Of a stretch of DNA of 64,000 nt, positions 21,001 to 26,809 are shown one piece after another. Under the pieces are notes generated by a model, which saw nothing but the letters and a program-made list of their open reading frames with translations, was not told the DNA's origin and made no database searches. The translations under genes and the position numbers were made by a program. Source of the DNA: Acanthaster planci (taxonomy: Eukaryota > Echinodermata > Asteroidea > Valvatida > Acanthasteridae); NCBI RefSeq assembly GCF_001949145.1, contig NW_019091369.1, forward strand, positions 1,396,983 through 1,460,982, given 5' to 3'. How positions within the stretch are numbered: position 1 is the first letter of the stretch; every line of letters begins with the position of its first letter.

Positions 21001-21584
21001 TTCAAATGGGAGTAGCAGGTCAGGAACCACGGGATCTAGTGGTTCAGTGCTGAGGAAAGGTGAGAAGACAGTCACACTCTGAAAAGGGTGAAATTGCCAG
21101 TAATTGTGGATGTGTTTCATATGTCTTTAAATGTTATTGTTCAGTGCATACAGTGTGCTAAGACTTTCTGGGTTTACCATGAAATTTGACAATTTTCAAA
21201 TGAAAGGTAATTTTACAAAGACTAATTCCACTAAAACCTAAACTGTTGAGAGCTCAGTTTGCAAGTTAAGACAAGATTTCTGAAAAATGGCCTTGAGAGT
21301 CATTTTGATGGATCAGCTCGTGTCTAGATCCTCAGTGGAACTCACTTTTGGTTGATTTGTGTTTCCCCTTGGCAGACATGTCAAGGCCAGTCACCCATCC
21401 CTCTCCACCCCGTACCCCTCCTGGCTCCTCCCTTCGGCAGTCCCCACCCCTCATGAACACCGTCGAGCCGGATGCAACGGAAGACAATGAAGACGTTACA
21501 TCGCTGGGTCATGTGACCAAGATCTCGATGCGTTCAGTGTCACGATCCTCGGAGCGTAGCTTTACCCCAGACAAAGAGACTTGA
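1..21584 (+). CDS. Large coiled-coil / Ser-Pro-rich protein, 3' part of a 25+-exon gene (unrecognised)
   Basis: Twenty-five exons can be chained by GT-AG sites with matching phases into one frame of about 1,255 residues ending in TGA at 21582-21584; the 5' end is outside the window. Domain order in the in-window fragment: a Lys/Pro/Thr-rich repeat-like start (residues 1-28), an acidic linker (29-94), a Lys/Glu-rich coiled-coil (about 95-190), low-complexity acidic and Ser-rich linkers (190-560), a more conserved-looking helical part (560-670), a short coiled coil (about 700-760), a helical block (about 812-925) and a Ser/Pro/Thr-rich C-terminal tail (925-1255). No signal peptide or membrane segment is visible. 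I do not recognise the family; a cytoskeletal or ciliary scaffold is conceivable from composition alone, but this is not evidence of function. An exon could be hidden in the gap at 1673-2449, since both flanking exons are phase 0 there. Confidence 0.8.
391..587 (+). CDS. Coiled-coil gene, exon 2
   Basis: The acceptor is a long C tract ending CAG at 390. The exon completes a Val codon, then reads SALSTDSTDSASNVATPKRG and continues into an acidic, helix-prone segment ending QYRKE. The donor is GAG|GTGAAT at 588, phase 0. Confidence 0.8.
840..956 (+). CDS. Coiled-coil gene, exon 3
   Basis: Acceptor CCGTAG at 839 and donor ACG|GTAAGT at 957; 39 codons, phase 0 at both ends. It encodes the start of a Lys/Glu-rich coiled coil (ALFVVQGLQNEVKTVKEES). 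The last 24 bases and the donor are the first unit of a 68-bp tandem repeat. Confidence 0.85.
933..1204 (+). repeat. 68-bp tandem repeat x4 duplicating the exon 3 end and its splice donor
   Basis: Four units start at 933, 1001, 1069 and 1137. Each carries the last 24 bases of exon 3, the GTAAGT donor and the first part of the intron, with only one or two differences between units. Donor sites therefore recur at 957, 1025, 1093 and 1161. Any transcript using a downstream donor would read the in-frame TGA just after the first donor, so only the first is compatible with the open frame. Confidence 0.95.
1549..1668 (+). CDS. Coiled-coil gene, exon 4
   Basis: Acceptor TTTCAG at 1548; 40 codons, phase 0. 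It reads EKHLLVQKVELVEKQKTEAE and on to an EQGQM end, strongly heptad-like (coiled coil). The donor GTAA at 1669 runs straight into the assembly gap. Confidence 0.85.
1673..2449. other. Assembly gap (run of N)
   Basis: 777 unresolved bases, starting four bases into the intron after exon 4. An additional phase 0-0 exon could be hidden here. Confidence 1.
2607..2771 (+). CDS. Coiled-coil gene, exon 5
   Basis: Acceptor TTTCAG at 2606 and donor CAG|GTCAGT at 2772; 55 codons, phase 0. It begins with a Lys/Glu helix (AKIKEEENKEKKLKKL), then TPEQRLKYFGPEKSILPDD, then a Thr/Ser-rich linker. Confidence 0.85.
3399..3560 (+). CDS. Coiled-coil gene, exon 6
   Basis: Acceptor CTAACAG at 3398 and donor GGG|GTAAGA at 3561; 54 codons, phase 0. 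Gln-rich start (EQQQQP), then an acidic/Pro linker, ending SQQTSRLESRG. Confidence 0.8.
4188..4292 (+). CDS. Coiled-coil gene, exon 7
   Basis: Acceptor TTCTTTAG at 4187 and donor GAG|GTAAAA at 4293; 35 codons, phase 0. It reads HQELFNRLMATGRLTNQQKV and then an acidic PPAYIDTDSNVEE stretch. Confidence 0.85.
5007..5327. mobile_element. MITE-like insertion with roughly 50-bp inverted termini
   Basis: The left end begins ACCTAAAACAAATGACATTC and the reverse complement of the right end begins ACCTACAATATAATGATGTA. Further in, both share ATGTTTAC-GCAGTGCATTG-GGTGA. The flanks are CAATAG (5001-5006) and CAATTG (5328-5333), a probable degenerate target duplication. The duplicate intron copy shows the unoccupied sequence near 4476-4490. 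There is no coding capacity. Confidence 0.8.
5424..5595. mobile_element. hAT-like MITE, CAGGGGTG termini
   Basis: 172 bp with termini CAGGGGTGA and TCACCCCTG. It is flanked by AATCTT at 5418-5423 and again at 5596-5601. The duplicated copy of the intron has a single uninterrupted GAAATCTTAATAAGC at this place, supporting a genuine insertion. A second family member is at 57554-57730. The CAGGG terminus recalls hAT elements, but the target duplication looks like 6 rather than 8 bases, so the superfamily is tentative. Confidence 0.8.
6620..6910 (+). CDS. Coiled-coil gene, exon 8
   Basis: Acceptor CCAACAG at 6619 and donor CTG|GTAAGG at 6911; 97 codons, phase 0, the largest exon here. It contains TTQTDPWVPTPKPPSYTK, a basic patch (FPRRNQ), an acidic/Ser segment, and a helix SERSLANHLSRVLADLTL. 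Confidence 0.88.
6911..9288 (+). other. Intron 8 (2.4 kb)
   Basis: No exon is recognised. It contains one piggyBac-type MITE (7491-7905); otherwise it is AT-rich sequence in which I see no structure. Confidence 0.75.
7491..7905. mobile_element. piggyBac-type MITE with TTAA target duplication
   Basis: 415 bp bounded by TTAA on both sides (7487-7490 and 7906-7909). The termini are CCCCCTTCACGCCAGG on the left and, on the reverse complement of the right, CCCCTTCGCGCAGGG. A TTAA duplication with C-rich termini is the piggyBac hallmark. There is no transposase frame, so it is non-autonomous. Its GC content is higher than the surrounding intron. Confidence 0.85.
9289..9520 (+). CDS. Coiled-coil gene, exon 9
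   Basis: Acceptor TTCTGTAG at 9288 and donor AGG|GTAAGT at 9521; 77 codons plus one base (phase 1). An acidic start (SDEGGEDEDRP) leads into SLYEKYRAQLEQKKAEIVER, then a Ser-rich stretch. Confidence 0.85.
10041..10300. mobile_element. Foldback MITE in intron 9
   Basis: Left AGACCGATTG (10041-10050) matches right CAATCGGTCT (10291-10300). Inner arms share AGTCA-TTGACCT-like and GCAAAGTGTGTCATAAGTG blocks. There is no coding capacity and no clear target duplication. Confidence 0.7.
10535..10735 (+). CDS. Coiled-coil gene, exon 10 (NAGNAG acceptor)
   Basis: The acceptor is CCAGCAG, so splicing may occur after 10534 or after 10537; the two choices differ by one Ala and both keep frame. It reads SKHRSSMSYYRERSSVQFPS and then an acidic stretch, ending ARDILD plus one base. 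Donor ATG|GTAGGA at 10736, phase 1. Confidence 0.75.
11740..11800 (+). CDS. Coiled-coil gene, 61-nt exon 11
   Basis: Found by phase. Exon 10 ends in phase 1 and exon 12 needs an incoming phase of 2, so an exon between them is required. The stretch after TTTCAG (11739) and before GTAAGA (11801) supplies exactly 2 + 19 codons + 2 bases. It reads VEKMDTATSPVAFSVSSKTS and makes Lys across the junction with exon 12. Confidence 0.75.
12452..12561 (+). CDS. Coiled-coil gene, exon 12
   Basis: Acceptor CTACCAG at 12451 and donor AAAG|GTACAG at 12562. Encodes a compact helical segment, SVESIAEHPVVQDYLRAYQI and on to LITALRDK, that looks more constrained than its neighbours. Confidence 0.88.
13008..13115 (+). 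CDS. Coiled-coil gene, exon 13
   Basis: Acceptor CAACAG at 13007 and donor AGCT|GTGAGT at 13116. Encodes DLLSAAERLADIGQLTFNRN and a helix ending TTNIMS; phase 1 in, phase 1 out. Confidence 0.85.
13272..14362. repeat. 41-bp minisatellite spanning an assembly gap
   Basis: Units start at 13272, then after the gap at 14126, 14167, 14208, 14249, 14290 and 14331 (the last is degenerate). Each contains GTCACAGGG, TTGTCCATTTTG and CAGTGTCTGACAGCTA. The phase is kept on both sides of the N run, so the gap is almost certainly more of the same array. Confidence 0.95.
13313..14125. other. Assembly gap (run of N) inside minisatellite
   Basis: 813 unresolved bases in intron 13, flanked on both sides by the 41-bp repeat. 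The array length is therefore unknown. Confidence 1.
14393..14442 (+). CDS. Coiled-coil gene, 50-nt exon 14
   Basis: Acceptor ATTTCCAG at 14392 lies about 30 bases after the minisatellite; donor ATG|GTAAGT at 14443. Encodes FLKEAASIINSYLYNDM; phase 1 in, phase 0 out. Confidence 0.82.
14868..15037 (+). CDS. Coiled-coil gene, exon 15
   Basis: Acceptor CTTGCAG at 14867 and donor GTAAGC at 15038. It reads EPAVSSLITTQADTSKTTSL, then a charged helix ending DVRELRENYEN; phase 2 out. Confidence 0.85.
15296..15343 (+). CDS. Coiled-coil gene, 48-nt exon 16
   Basis: Acceptor TCTCACAG at 15295 and donor AAA|GTAAGT at 15344. Encodes KFSLDQQKKDYEDKL, a heptad-like helix; phase 2 in and out. Confidence 0.82.
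15622..15835 (+). CDS. Coiled-coil gene, exon 17
   Basis: Acceptor CCAAAG at 15621 and donor AAG|GTGAGA at 15836. Encodes NNAVMMMELQDTIQELQHEL, then a Ser/Pro loop, then RTDSERNQKALKRAVNARK. Confidence 0.85.
16013..16260. mobile_element. Foldback MITE in intron 17
   Basis: 248 bp. The left end CCAGGGCCGTTTTCTAATAC pairs with the right end, whose reverse complement begins CCTGGGCTGTTTTCCAATAC. Both continue with TCAACTTC and a CTCC block. No coding capacity and no clear target duplication. Confidence 0.75.
16687..16810 (+). CDS. Coiled-coil gene, exon 18
   Basis: Acceptor TTTGTAG at 16686 and donor AAG|GTAAAG at 16811. Encodes LEPQRYMEVVQTMDQYTVLP and a His/Lys-rich helix KKYTHHMHMKQIE; phase 1 out. 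Confidence 0.87.
17049..17125 (+). CDS. Coiled-coil gene, exon 19
   Basis: Acceptor TCCCCAG at 17048 and donor CTG|GTGAGA at 17126. Encodes ENVRQSNSLDEEVYALLERM and on to EALQSL, phase 0 out. Confidence 0.87.
17276..17418 (+). CDS. Coiled-coil gene, exon 20
   Basis: Acceptor TTTGTAG at 17275 and donor AAG|GTGAGA at 17419. Encodes RAQRWGDQMDNLASERLHLA, a helix, then SGIFMIKPILSWKG. With exons 18-19 this is the best-conserved-looking block and the best query for a homology search. Confidence 0.88.
17487..17645 (+). mobile_element. tRNA-derived SINE (plus strand) in intron 20
   Basis: An RNA polymerase III-type A box TGGTGCGGTGG (17493-17503) is followed by a B box GGTTCGAATCC (17549-17559, perfect consensus). 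A non-tRNA body follows, with CTTGGGATTCTGCCCAGC, and an AT-rich end. It is not a usable tRNA gene: the A-to-B spacing and arms do not fold as a full cloverleaf. Confidence 0.65.
18111..18282 (+). CDS. Coiled-coil gene, exon 21
   Basis: Acceptor CCTTCAG at 18110 and donor CAG|GTAAGG at 18283. A Pro-rich segment, RNQIPHYQQSRISENYRPKP, then repeated PAPTPASQHP-type sequence; phase 0 out. Confidence 0.85.
19193..19428 (+). CDS. Coiled-coil gene, exon 22
   Basis: Acceptor CCCTACAG at 19192 and donor AG|GTGGGT at 19429. Gly/Pro/Ser-rich with VHLVGPQSQPMWAMSTSFAP, ending PRILELDVNRMLIGQNTV; phase 2 out. Confidence 0.85.
19614..19788. mobile_element. Short inverted-repeat element, with a diverged relative at about 20343-20470
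   Basis: Left TAGTCAAGTCCATTCTCAAG pairs with right TGGACTTGACTA (reverse complement TAGTCAAGTCCA). An internal TTATTTGAATAGCTTGT block recurs as TTCATTTGAATAGCCTGT in the next intron near 20423, which also has GAGTCCATCAC and GATGGACTTGTGATG ends. Confidence 0.5.
20092..20231 (+). CDS. Coiled-coil gene, exon 23
   Basis: Acceptor CTTTCTCAG at 20091 and donor ACAG|GTATGG at 20232. Encodes ALTKPFPPSNDRLVNASNAS and VRSYMSIDRP, a Ser/Pro-rich tail; phase 1 out. Confidence 0.85.
20829..21059 (+). CDS. Coiled-coil gene, exon 24
   Basis: Acceptor GCACCAG at 20828 and donor AAAG|GTGAGA at 21060. Basic and Ser-rich (SAGSRHSRALSESALSLNQP), then a Gly/Ser-rich run; phase 1 out. Confidence 0.87.
21376..21584 (+). 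CDS. Coiled-coil gene, last exon 25
   Basis: Acceptor TTGGCAG at 21375; stop TGA at 21582-21584. Encodes DMSRPVTHPSPPRTPPGSSL, an acidic stretch, and the C-terminal ISMRSVSRSSERSFTPDKET. RxxS-type basic/Ser runs are plausible kinase sites, by composition only. Confidence 0.9.
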
Positions 21585-21997
21585 CGGGGTTTAGTCACCT
21601 GTTGCCTCAGGCAAGGTATTGATGTCAGTCATCCCATTTCCAAAGGAATCTTTGTTTGGTAGCTTTCTCAATCCACCAGAAGCCATCAGTTTGCAGTGAC
21701 CCAACACAATCACTAGGTATCAAAACATCAGGTCCCATATAGAGTAACATTGGCTGGAGTCCTCAACTTCTTGAAGTCTTAAGTCTAACACAATATAAGA
21801 TTTCCATGGATTTAGAATGGTTGGTTTTTGAAACTATAGTCCTGTCAGTTCAGTGAGAAATCGCTTATCCACAATACAACTTTACACCTATATTCTGTGT
21901 GAAAAAAGATGGAAAATCGTGGAGCTTCAAGAGGTACCTTTTGATCATGCATTTATTATCAATCTCAGAGTAAATGTTCATACGTTTAAGTAACAAA

Positions 21998-22003
21998 AAT
22001 AAA
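21998..22003 (+). terminator. Candidate proximal poly(A) signal AATAAA
   Basis: The first AATAAA downstream of the stop of the coiled-coil gene, about 415 nt into the 3' UTR. Confidence 0.3.
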
Positions 22004-22110
22004 CAGAGCGTGTTCACGCATTGCTCTATTGCTTCTATTGCTAATGTTAACCAGACTGTGATGTTATTCAATACTCTCTAAAATGCCGATGTGTAGTTGA
22101 ATGATTTCAA

Positions 22111-22267
22111 TACGGGCCTCCAAGAGTTTGCAACGTGTTGACCAATCACATTGCATGAAATCTTTCAACCCATTGCGCGCGTTTTGAAAGGGTTGACAGA
22201 TTTCTCGCTCTGTGATTGGTCAATGTGTCACAAACTTTTGAAGGTGCTCTATTGTGAATCGCCCATA
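22111..22267. mobile_element. MITE copy A, TACGGGC termini
   Basis: 157 bp. The left arm contains CCAAGAGTTTGCAACGTGTT and ACCAATCACA; the right arm contains the complement and ends GTGAATCGCCCATA. Flanked by TTCAA at 22106-22110 and 22268-22272 (5-bp target duplication). Same family as the element at 45973-46144. Confidence 0.8.
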
Positions 22268-22928
22268 TTCAACACTGGTGTAAAGGAGGTTTGTAGTTCA
22301 AGTCTTTCAAAGTCTTTAAATAGTTCCAAGTCTTTAAAAACAAATTAAGTTGACCTTTTTATCCTTTTGTAAAGTCTTCAGTGTACATTGTTTAAATGAA
22401 GGATACATGCTTGGTATAACGTACACAATATATATCACAATGACACAAGTTAGTATTTGTCAAACAACAGTGTAATTTAAGGCCATTGAAAAGCTATGTT
22501 TTATTGTAAATCTTAAGTCTGGTAATGGGGATGAACAAGTAGATCACTCTCTGTCACAGAAGTCTGAAAACACTTTGCCATTATTGTCTCTGCTCACTGG
22601 GCCGTGAGATCTGTTTCCGTAGCAGGTCAAGATTAGCCCAGTTTGATCTCTGTCCACCATAGTACCCATGTATACCCCTGCATGGAGAGAGGCCATTGTG
22701 GCTGATTCCTGCCCAAGTATGGCAAACCTGGAGTTTGGACTCATATGTATTACTCTTATGTATACCTCTAACACTAGAACCATGTCATTGGACCAGCTTT
22801 TTTCATCATGACAATGTAATGTTTTTGTCACACTTCGTTCAATTATTTTCCGACTTGTGGCCCATTGACCTGTGGTTGACTTTTGAGGACCAGTGATAAA
22901 CTTTACTTCAACAATGCAACTCGGATAT

Positions 22929-23170
22929 AGGTAATTCCAGAAATTAGGAGTCCATCTTTTGGTGTCCCTGTCACATCTGACGTATGATTTTGTAAGGTCA
23001 GAACACATTTTGTAATTTCCAAGAGTTATGAATTAATGCAGATTACCTGCCAAACAAATAGTAATAGTTTTGAAATCAATTCCGGTGATTCCATGTCAAA
23101 AAACAAAGGTCAGATGTAACAGGGACACAAAAATGTCACACTTTTGGACCCCTAATTTCTGGAATTATCC
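22929..23170 (+). mobile_element. MITE family with TAATTCCAGAAATTAGG termini, copy 1
   Basis: 242 bp with terminal inverted repeats built on TAATTCCAGAAATTAGG. The nearly full-length reverse complement occurs at 24520-24767. ATAT on both sides may be a target duplication. Non-coding. Confidence 0.85.
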
Positions 23171-23444
23171 ATATCATCATAAAGAAATTGCAGCTCAATT
23201 CTGTACTATTAATATTGGCCAAGTGGGTATTTCTCCATGCTAAGGAGATAAGATTTAACACTGTGTTCAAATTAAAAAGAGCAGAAAGAAGCAGTTAAAA
23301 TATCCGTCCATTAAAAACTGAAGAGTTTTTGTATAAACTCAACTTGTGTCATTCAGGTTTAGTTATTTGTCGGATTTTACATTCCAGCTACAAATTGTAA
23401 AATAGTGTATATATTTTGCTTGGTCATCAGCACATCTAATTGTA

Positions 23445-23450
23445 AATAAA
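23445..23450 (+). terminator. Candidate distal poly(A) signal AATAAA
   Basis: Follows TTGTAAATAAACC. If used, the 3' UTR of the coiled-coil gene would be about 1.9 kb and include two MITEs. Confidence 0.3.
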
Positions 23451-24519
23451 CCAAGGGAAAAAGTTCTTCGGTGTCCTGTGGGTCTTTGAGTCAAACAAAA
23501 TTGGAAAACAGCAACTTATTTGAAGCATTACCATTCCGTATACATCATTCAAGCATCCCGTAAACATAAGCCTTGACAACCATTTGCACAATTTTTAAAG
23601 TTCACAAATCTCAATAGAACTTTGACCTATTGAAATAGCTTGATTAGCCGGTAGAAGCCAGTTCCTTGCAATATTTTCCATGGCAATCTCTGTGTTTTAA
23701 TTTTTTTCTCCCTGTGTACAGTTATCCCATGCAGAATTGTCCATAAAAACAATTTCAGCATTCCAAATTTTATTCCATCTGAAGAAAGACATGTAAACTT
23801 TTCACAATGCCAACTCAAACTGACCACATTCAGGAAACTTGTTCTACCAGATATCAAGATGGCATCTTATCTGCCCCTGGACTGTGCTTTTTTTAAAGAC
23901 ATTTCCTTGTTTGTCACATCTCAAGGTGTACCTCAAGGTCTGTAGGAACCTTGGAAGTCTTGATGATTAGCAAAAAGGCAAAGACAACTATTTGTCTGGA
24001 AAGTTAAAAAAAATTAACCTTTCATCATGAGCCCAATTTTTTTTGTCTCCAGCAAATACATTTTCCATTTTTTCATCACCAAAAGCCACGGGGGTAACTT
24101 ATAACCTTCCACTTTCTAAAACAAAGTTATTTTTTCATAGCTGATTCTTGAAATCCCTAAACTGTTCACAATCACCATTTTGTAAGGCCATCACACATTT
24201 TTACAGCAACGTATCAACCTTAAAAATAACGTTACTGTTGAAAAAATGCTTCTCCCTCTCCCCCTTTTTTCTTTTCAAAACTCAAATTACACTGAACACT
24301 ACATCAGTTCATTACAAGAAAGTCTGTCTCCATTAAGAGGGACTAAAAAGCTGTTAACTACCCAAATGTGGTAAAAATATTAAACCAAATTTGTAGTGTA
24401 TGCTGTAATTAGTTTTGAGCTCTAAGCTGGAAGCACAGAGCCTTGGATGTAATCTTTATCTTTACATTGGGTACAACAATATTGTGAGTCTAGACTCAAG
24501 AACAAGAAAAAAAGTTTCC

Positions 24520-24767
24520 AGGACAATTCCAGAAATTAGGGGTCCAAAAGTGTGACATTTTTGTGCCCCTGTTACATCTGACCTTTGTTATTTGACATGG
24601 AAACATCACCGGAATTGATTTCAAACTATTACTATTTGTTTGGCAGGTTATTTGCATTAATTCATCACTCTTGGAAATTAGAAAATGTGTCCTGACCTTA
24701 CAAAATCATATGTCAGATGTGACAGGGACACACACAAAAATGGACCCCTAATTTCTGGAATTACCCT
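24520..24767 (-). mobile_element. MITE family with TAATTCCAGAAATTAGG termini, copy 2 (inverted)
   Basis: 248 bp, the reverse complement of the element at 22929-23170 along its whole length. Shared interior blocks include GGTCAGATGTAACAGGG and CTGCCAAACAAATAGTAATA. The two copies face each other 1.35 kb apart. Confidence 0.85.
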
Positions 24768-24829
24768 CCAACCTTCTGTGTTTGTCATATTACAACACTT
24801 GGATGGTATTCAGTCACTTTTTATTAAGG

Positions 24830-24835
24830 GAATAG
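24830..24835 (-). terminator. Candidate poly(A) signal for the Ig gene
   Basis: TTTATT on the plus strand reads AATAAA on the minus strand, about 435 nt past the Ig gene stop. Confidence 0.3.
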
Positions 24836-24914
24836 AAATGTGATGTTGAGAACACTGGAAAATTAATCATTGGATCTTAAAACAAAGATAAAGGCGTTTT
24901 GTTGTAGAATAACC

Positions 24915-25258
24915 ACTGATCGGGTTGTATTATTAACTGGGATATAGAACCGATTGGGTTTCATTGCTTGGTTTTATTACTGGCTGATGGGTTATGTTAC
25001 TGGGTTATATTACTAACTTACTGACTGGGTTGATAATACTTGGTTATATTACTGGGTTTTATTACTGGTTGGTGGGTTATGTTACTGGGTTTTATCACTG
25101 GCTGGTGGGTTATGTTACTGGGTTTTATTACTAACTTACTGACTGGGTTAATAATACTTGGTTATATTACTAACTTACTGACTGGGTTAATAATACTTGG
25201 TTATATTACTAACTTACTGACTGGGTTGATAATACTTGGTTATATCATTGTATTACTA
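24915..25258. repeat. 39-bp tandem repeat and degenerate flanks
   Basis: Clear 39-bp units start at 25141, 25180 and 25219 (GACTGGGTTAATAATACTTG then GTTATATTACTAACTTACT). A related unit lies at 25023, and degenerate TACTGGGTT-type copies extend left. The period is a multiple of three, so it leaves a meaningless open frame on the plus strand. Confidence 0.9.
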
Positions 25259-25270
25259 ACTGGGTACCTC

Positions 25271-26809
25271 TTACACCTGTTGAGGTCGAGGGATCTCGTA
25301 GAGCTTCCCATCATCGACGGATGTCTTGCAAGCTGTCGTCCCCTGATGCTGCACTTCCATATTGACAAGCTCATAATGACCCTCCTTTGCTGGCAGGTCT
25401 GGGGGATTGTCGCCTGTAGATTCTGGTCGGCCATGGGATTGTGGCTGAGGTCTGGGGATGTCATAGGCCATCTCTGATGGATTGCCTTCATGCCTGCCAG
25501 CAGGTGGTTCGCCAGGACTTAGCAGGGTCTTCATTGGGAGGCCCTGGTATCTCTGACTGTCAGTGTTGACCTGTTGTGGTATGTTCGGTCCCTTGGTCAT
25601 TTTTTTCTTTAGGATGTAGTACACACCAGCTAGGGCTGCTGCAGACAGGCCAACACTCACCAGGACTCCGATTACTGTGGAAGGAGCATGACTGTGGCTC
25701 ACTGCATTGTCATCCCTGAACTTCTCCGACTGGGTGTCAGTCACAGACACCAAACTCCAGTGGCTGTAAGCTGTCTCCTGCCAAGTATTGGAAGCTTTGC
25801 ACTTCACTCTCAAACCGTTGTCTTCTGAAGCTGCCACTTGCGGAATCTGAAGCATCTTACCACCGTCAAGTATCTTGTAGCGGCAAGATGAGCAGTCGGG
25901 ATTTACAGTCTTAATTTTCCCTCGCACCAGGGCATACCACTGGTAGTGGGTAACGTTAGATGCAGACTGGGTCACACAGCTGAAATCAGCTGGTTGACCG
26001 TTACTGGTGTGTGCAACATGAGGGCTGATAGCAACAATAAAATCAACTTTGAGAGGGGTAAGGGAACAACTTGGCTTTGTTAAGTCAGTGGGATGCTTAC
26101 CCGCGCTAACAAGGCAGGTGAAATTCTTGAAGTTGTCACTTTCTCTGAGGGTCTTGGTGAATGTGAAGAGGTCGTCTGATTTAGTGAGCTGGGGGCCCTT
26201 AAGGACCTTCAAGGCTCCTGTGTACCACACCAGCAGGGCATGGTAGGAACCTCTAGGGGGACTGCAGGTCAACGACACAGTCTGACCAACTCGACTGGCT
26301 CGCACTGGTTTGCATATGGGCGGAGTCTCTGTCACATTAAGCACAGTCAGTGTTGTGGATCCTTCCGCATAGGGCTGCGATGGGGTGGAGACAAAACCAG
26401 ATGCCTCACTCTTGTCATCCTGATCCCTACTCAACCCGCAGGAGTATTCCCCACTGTCTTCTGGTCTGGTATTGCTGATAATCAACTTGCTTATGGCATG
26501 CTTGTCAATGTACTTGACCGAAAAATGACGGGCATTGGACATGATATTGCTGCATTGGAATAGCATGGTGGGTCCATGATACCAGTGTAGGTCTTGACAG
26601 GATAACTGTCGCGGGAAGTTGCAGATGATTACTGCCTTGCTACCAGCGACCACTACCCGCTTCTGTGCGTAAACCTGAAAGGTCTCAACATCATCGGAAG
26701 TTAATGAAACACTTAAGGACGATGAACTTGAGGATGAAGAAAAACAGCAAGTCTGACCTATCATCAGACCTGACACGATGATCAGCAAAACCAACCTCGC
26801 TGCTTCCAT
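25271..26809 (-). CDS. Intronless three-Ig-domain type I membrane receptor with Tyr-motif tail
   Basis: One uninterrupted 512-codon frame. I start at the ATG at 26809-26807 because it opens a textbook signal peptide (MEAARLVLLIIVSGLMIGQT); the frame upstream has no ATG. After an eight-Ser run come three Ig-like domains: domain 1 about 50-128 (C63, W76, DSGEYSC ending at C124), domain 2 about 164-236 (C182, W195, C232) and domain 3 about 262-342 (C278, W291, C337). NxT sites are at 158, 229 and 285. One transmembrane helix spans about 378-400, followed by KKK. The tail of roughly 110 residues carries Y421 (YQGL), Y449 (YDIP), Y479 (YELV), Y504 (YEIP) and a class II SH3 motif PDLPAK at 470-475. 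YxxP motifs are known ligands of Crk/Nck-type SH2 domains; that this protein signals this way is inference. It is convergent with the coiled-coil gene. I do not recognise an orthologue. A spliced 5' UTR is possible. Confidence 0.9.
   Translation of the reverse strand: MEAARLVLLIIVSGLMIGQTCCFSSSSSSSSLSVSLTSDDVETFQVYAQKRVVVAGSKAVIICNFPRQLSCQDLHWYHGPTMLFQCSNIMSNARHFSVKYIDKHAISKLIISNTRPEDSGEYSCGLSRDQDDKSEASGFVSTPSQPYAEGSTTLTVLNVTETPPICKPVRASRVGQTVSLTCSPPRGSYHALLVWYTGALKVLKGPQLTKSDDLFTFTKTLRESDNFKNFTCLVSAGKHPTDLTKPSCSLTPLKVDFIVAISPHVAHTSNGQPADFSCVTQSASNVTHYQWYALVRGKIKTVNPDCSSCRYKILDGGKMLQIPQVAASEDNGLRVKCKASNTWQETAYSHWSLVSVTDTQSEKFRDDNAVSHSHAPSTVIGVLVSVGLSAAALAGVYYILKKKMTKGPNIPQQVNTDSQRYQGLPMKTLLSPGEPPAGRHEGNPSEMAYDIPRPQPQSHGRPESTGDNPPDLPAKEGHYELVNMEVQHQGTTACKTSVDDGKLYEIPRPQQV

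Larger units (their letters stand above)
21585..25270. other. Convergent intergenic / 3' UTR region
   Basis: The stops of the coiled-coil gene (+) and the Ig gene (-) face each other here. I see no coding exon. Contents: candidate poly(A) signals, a 157-bp MITE, an inverted pair of 240-bp MITEs and the 39-bp tandem array. Confidence 0.7.

Noticed and set aside
25040-25477. 145-residue plus-strand frame with repeated hydrophobic segments
   Set aside because: Half is the 39-bp tandem repeat, half is antisense to the Ig receptor tail.
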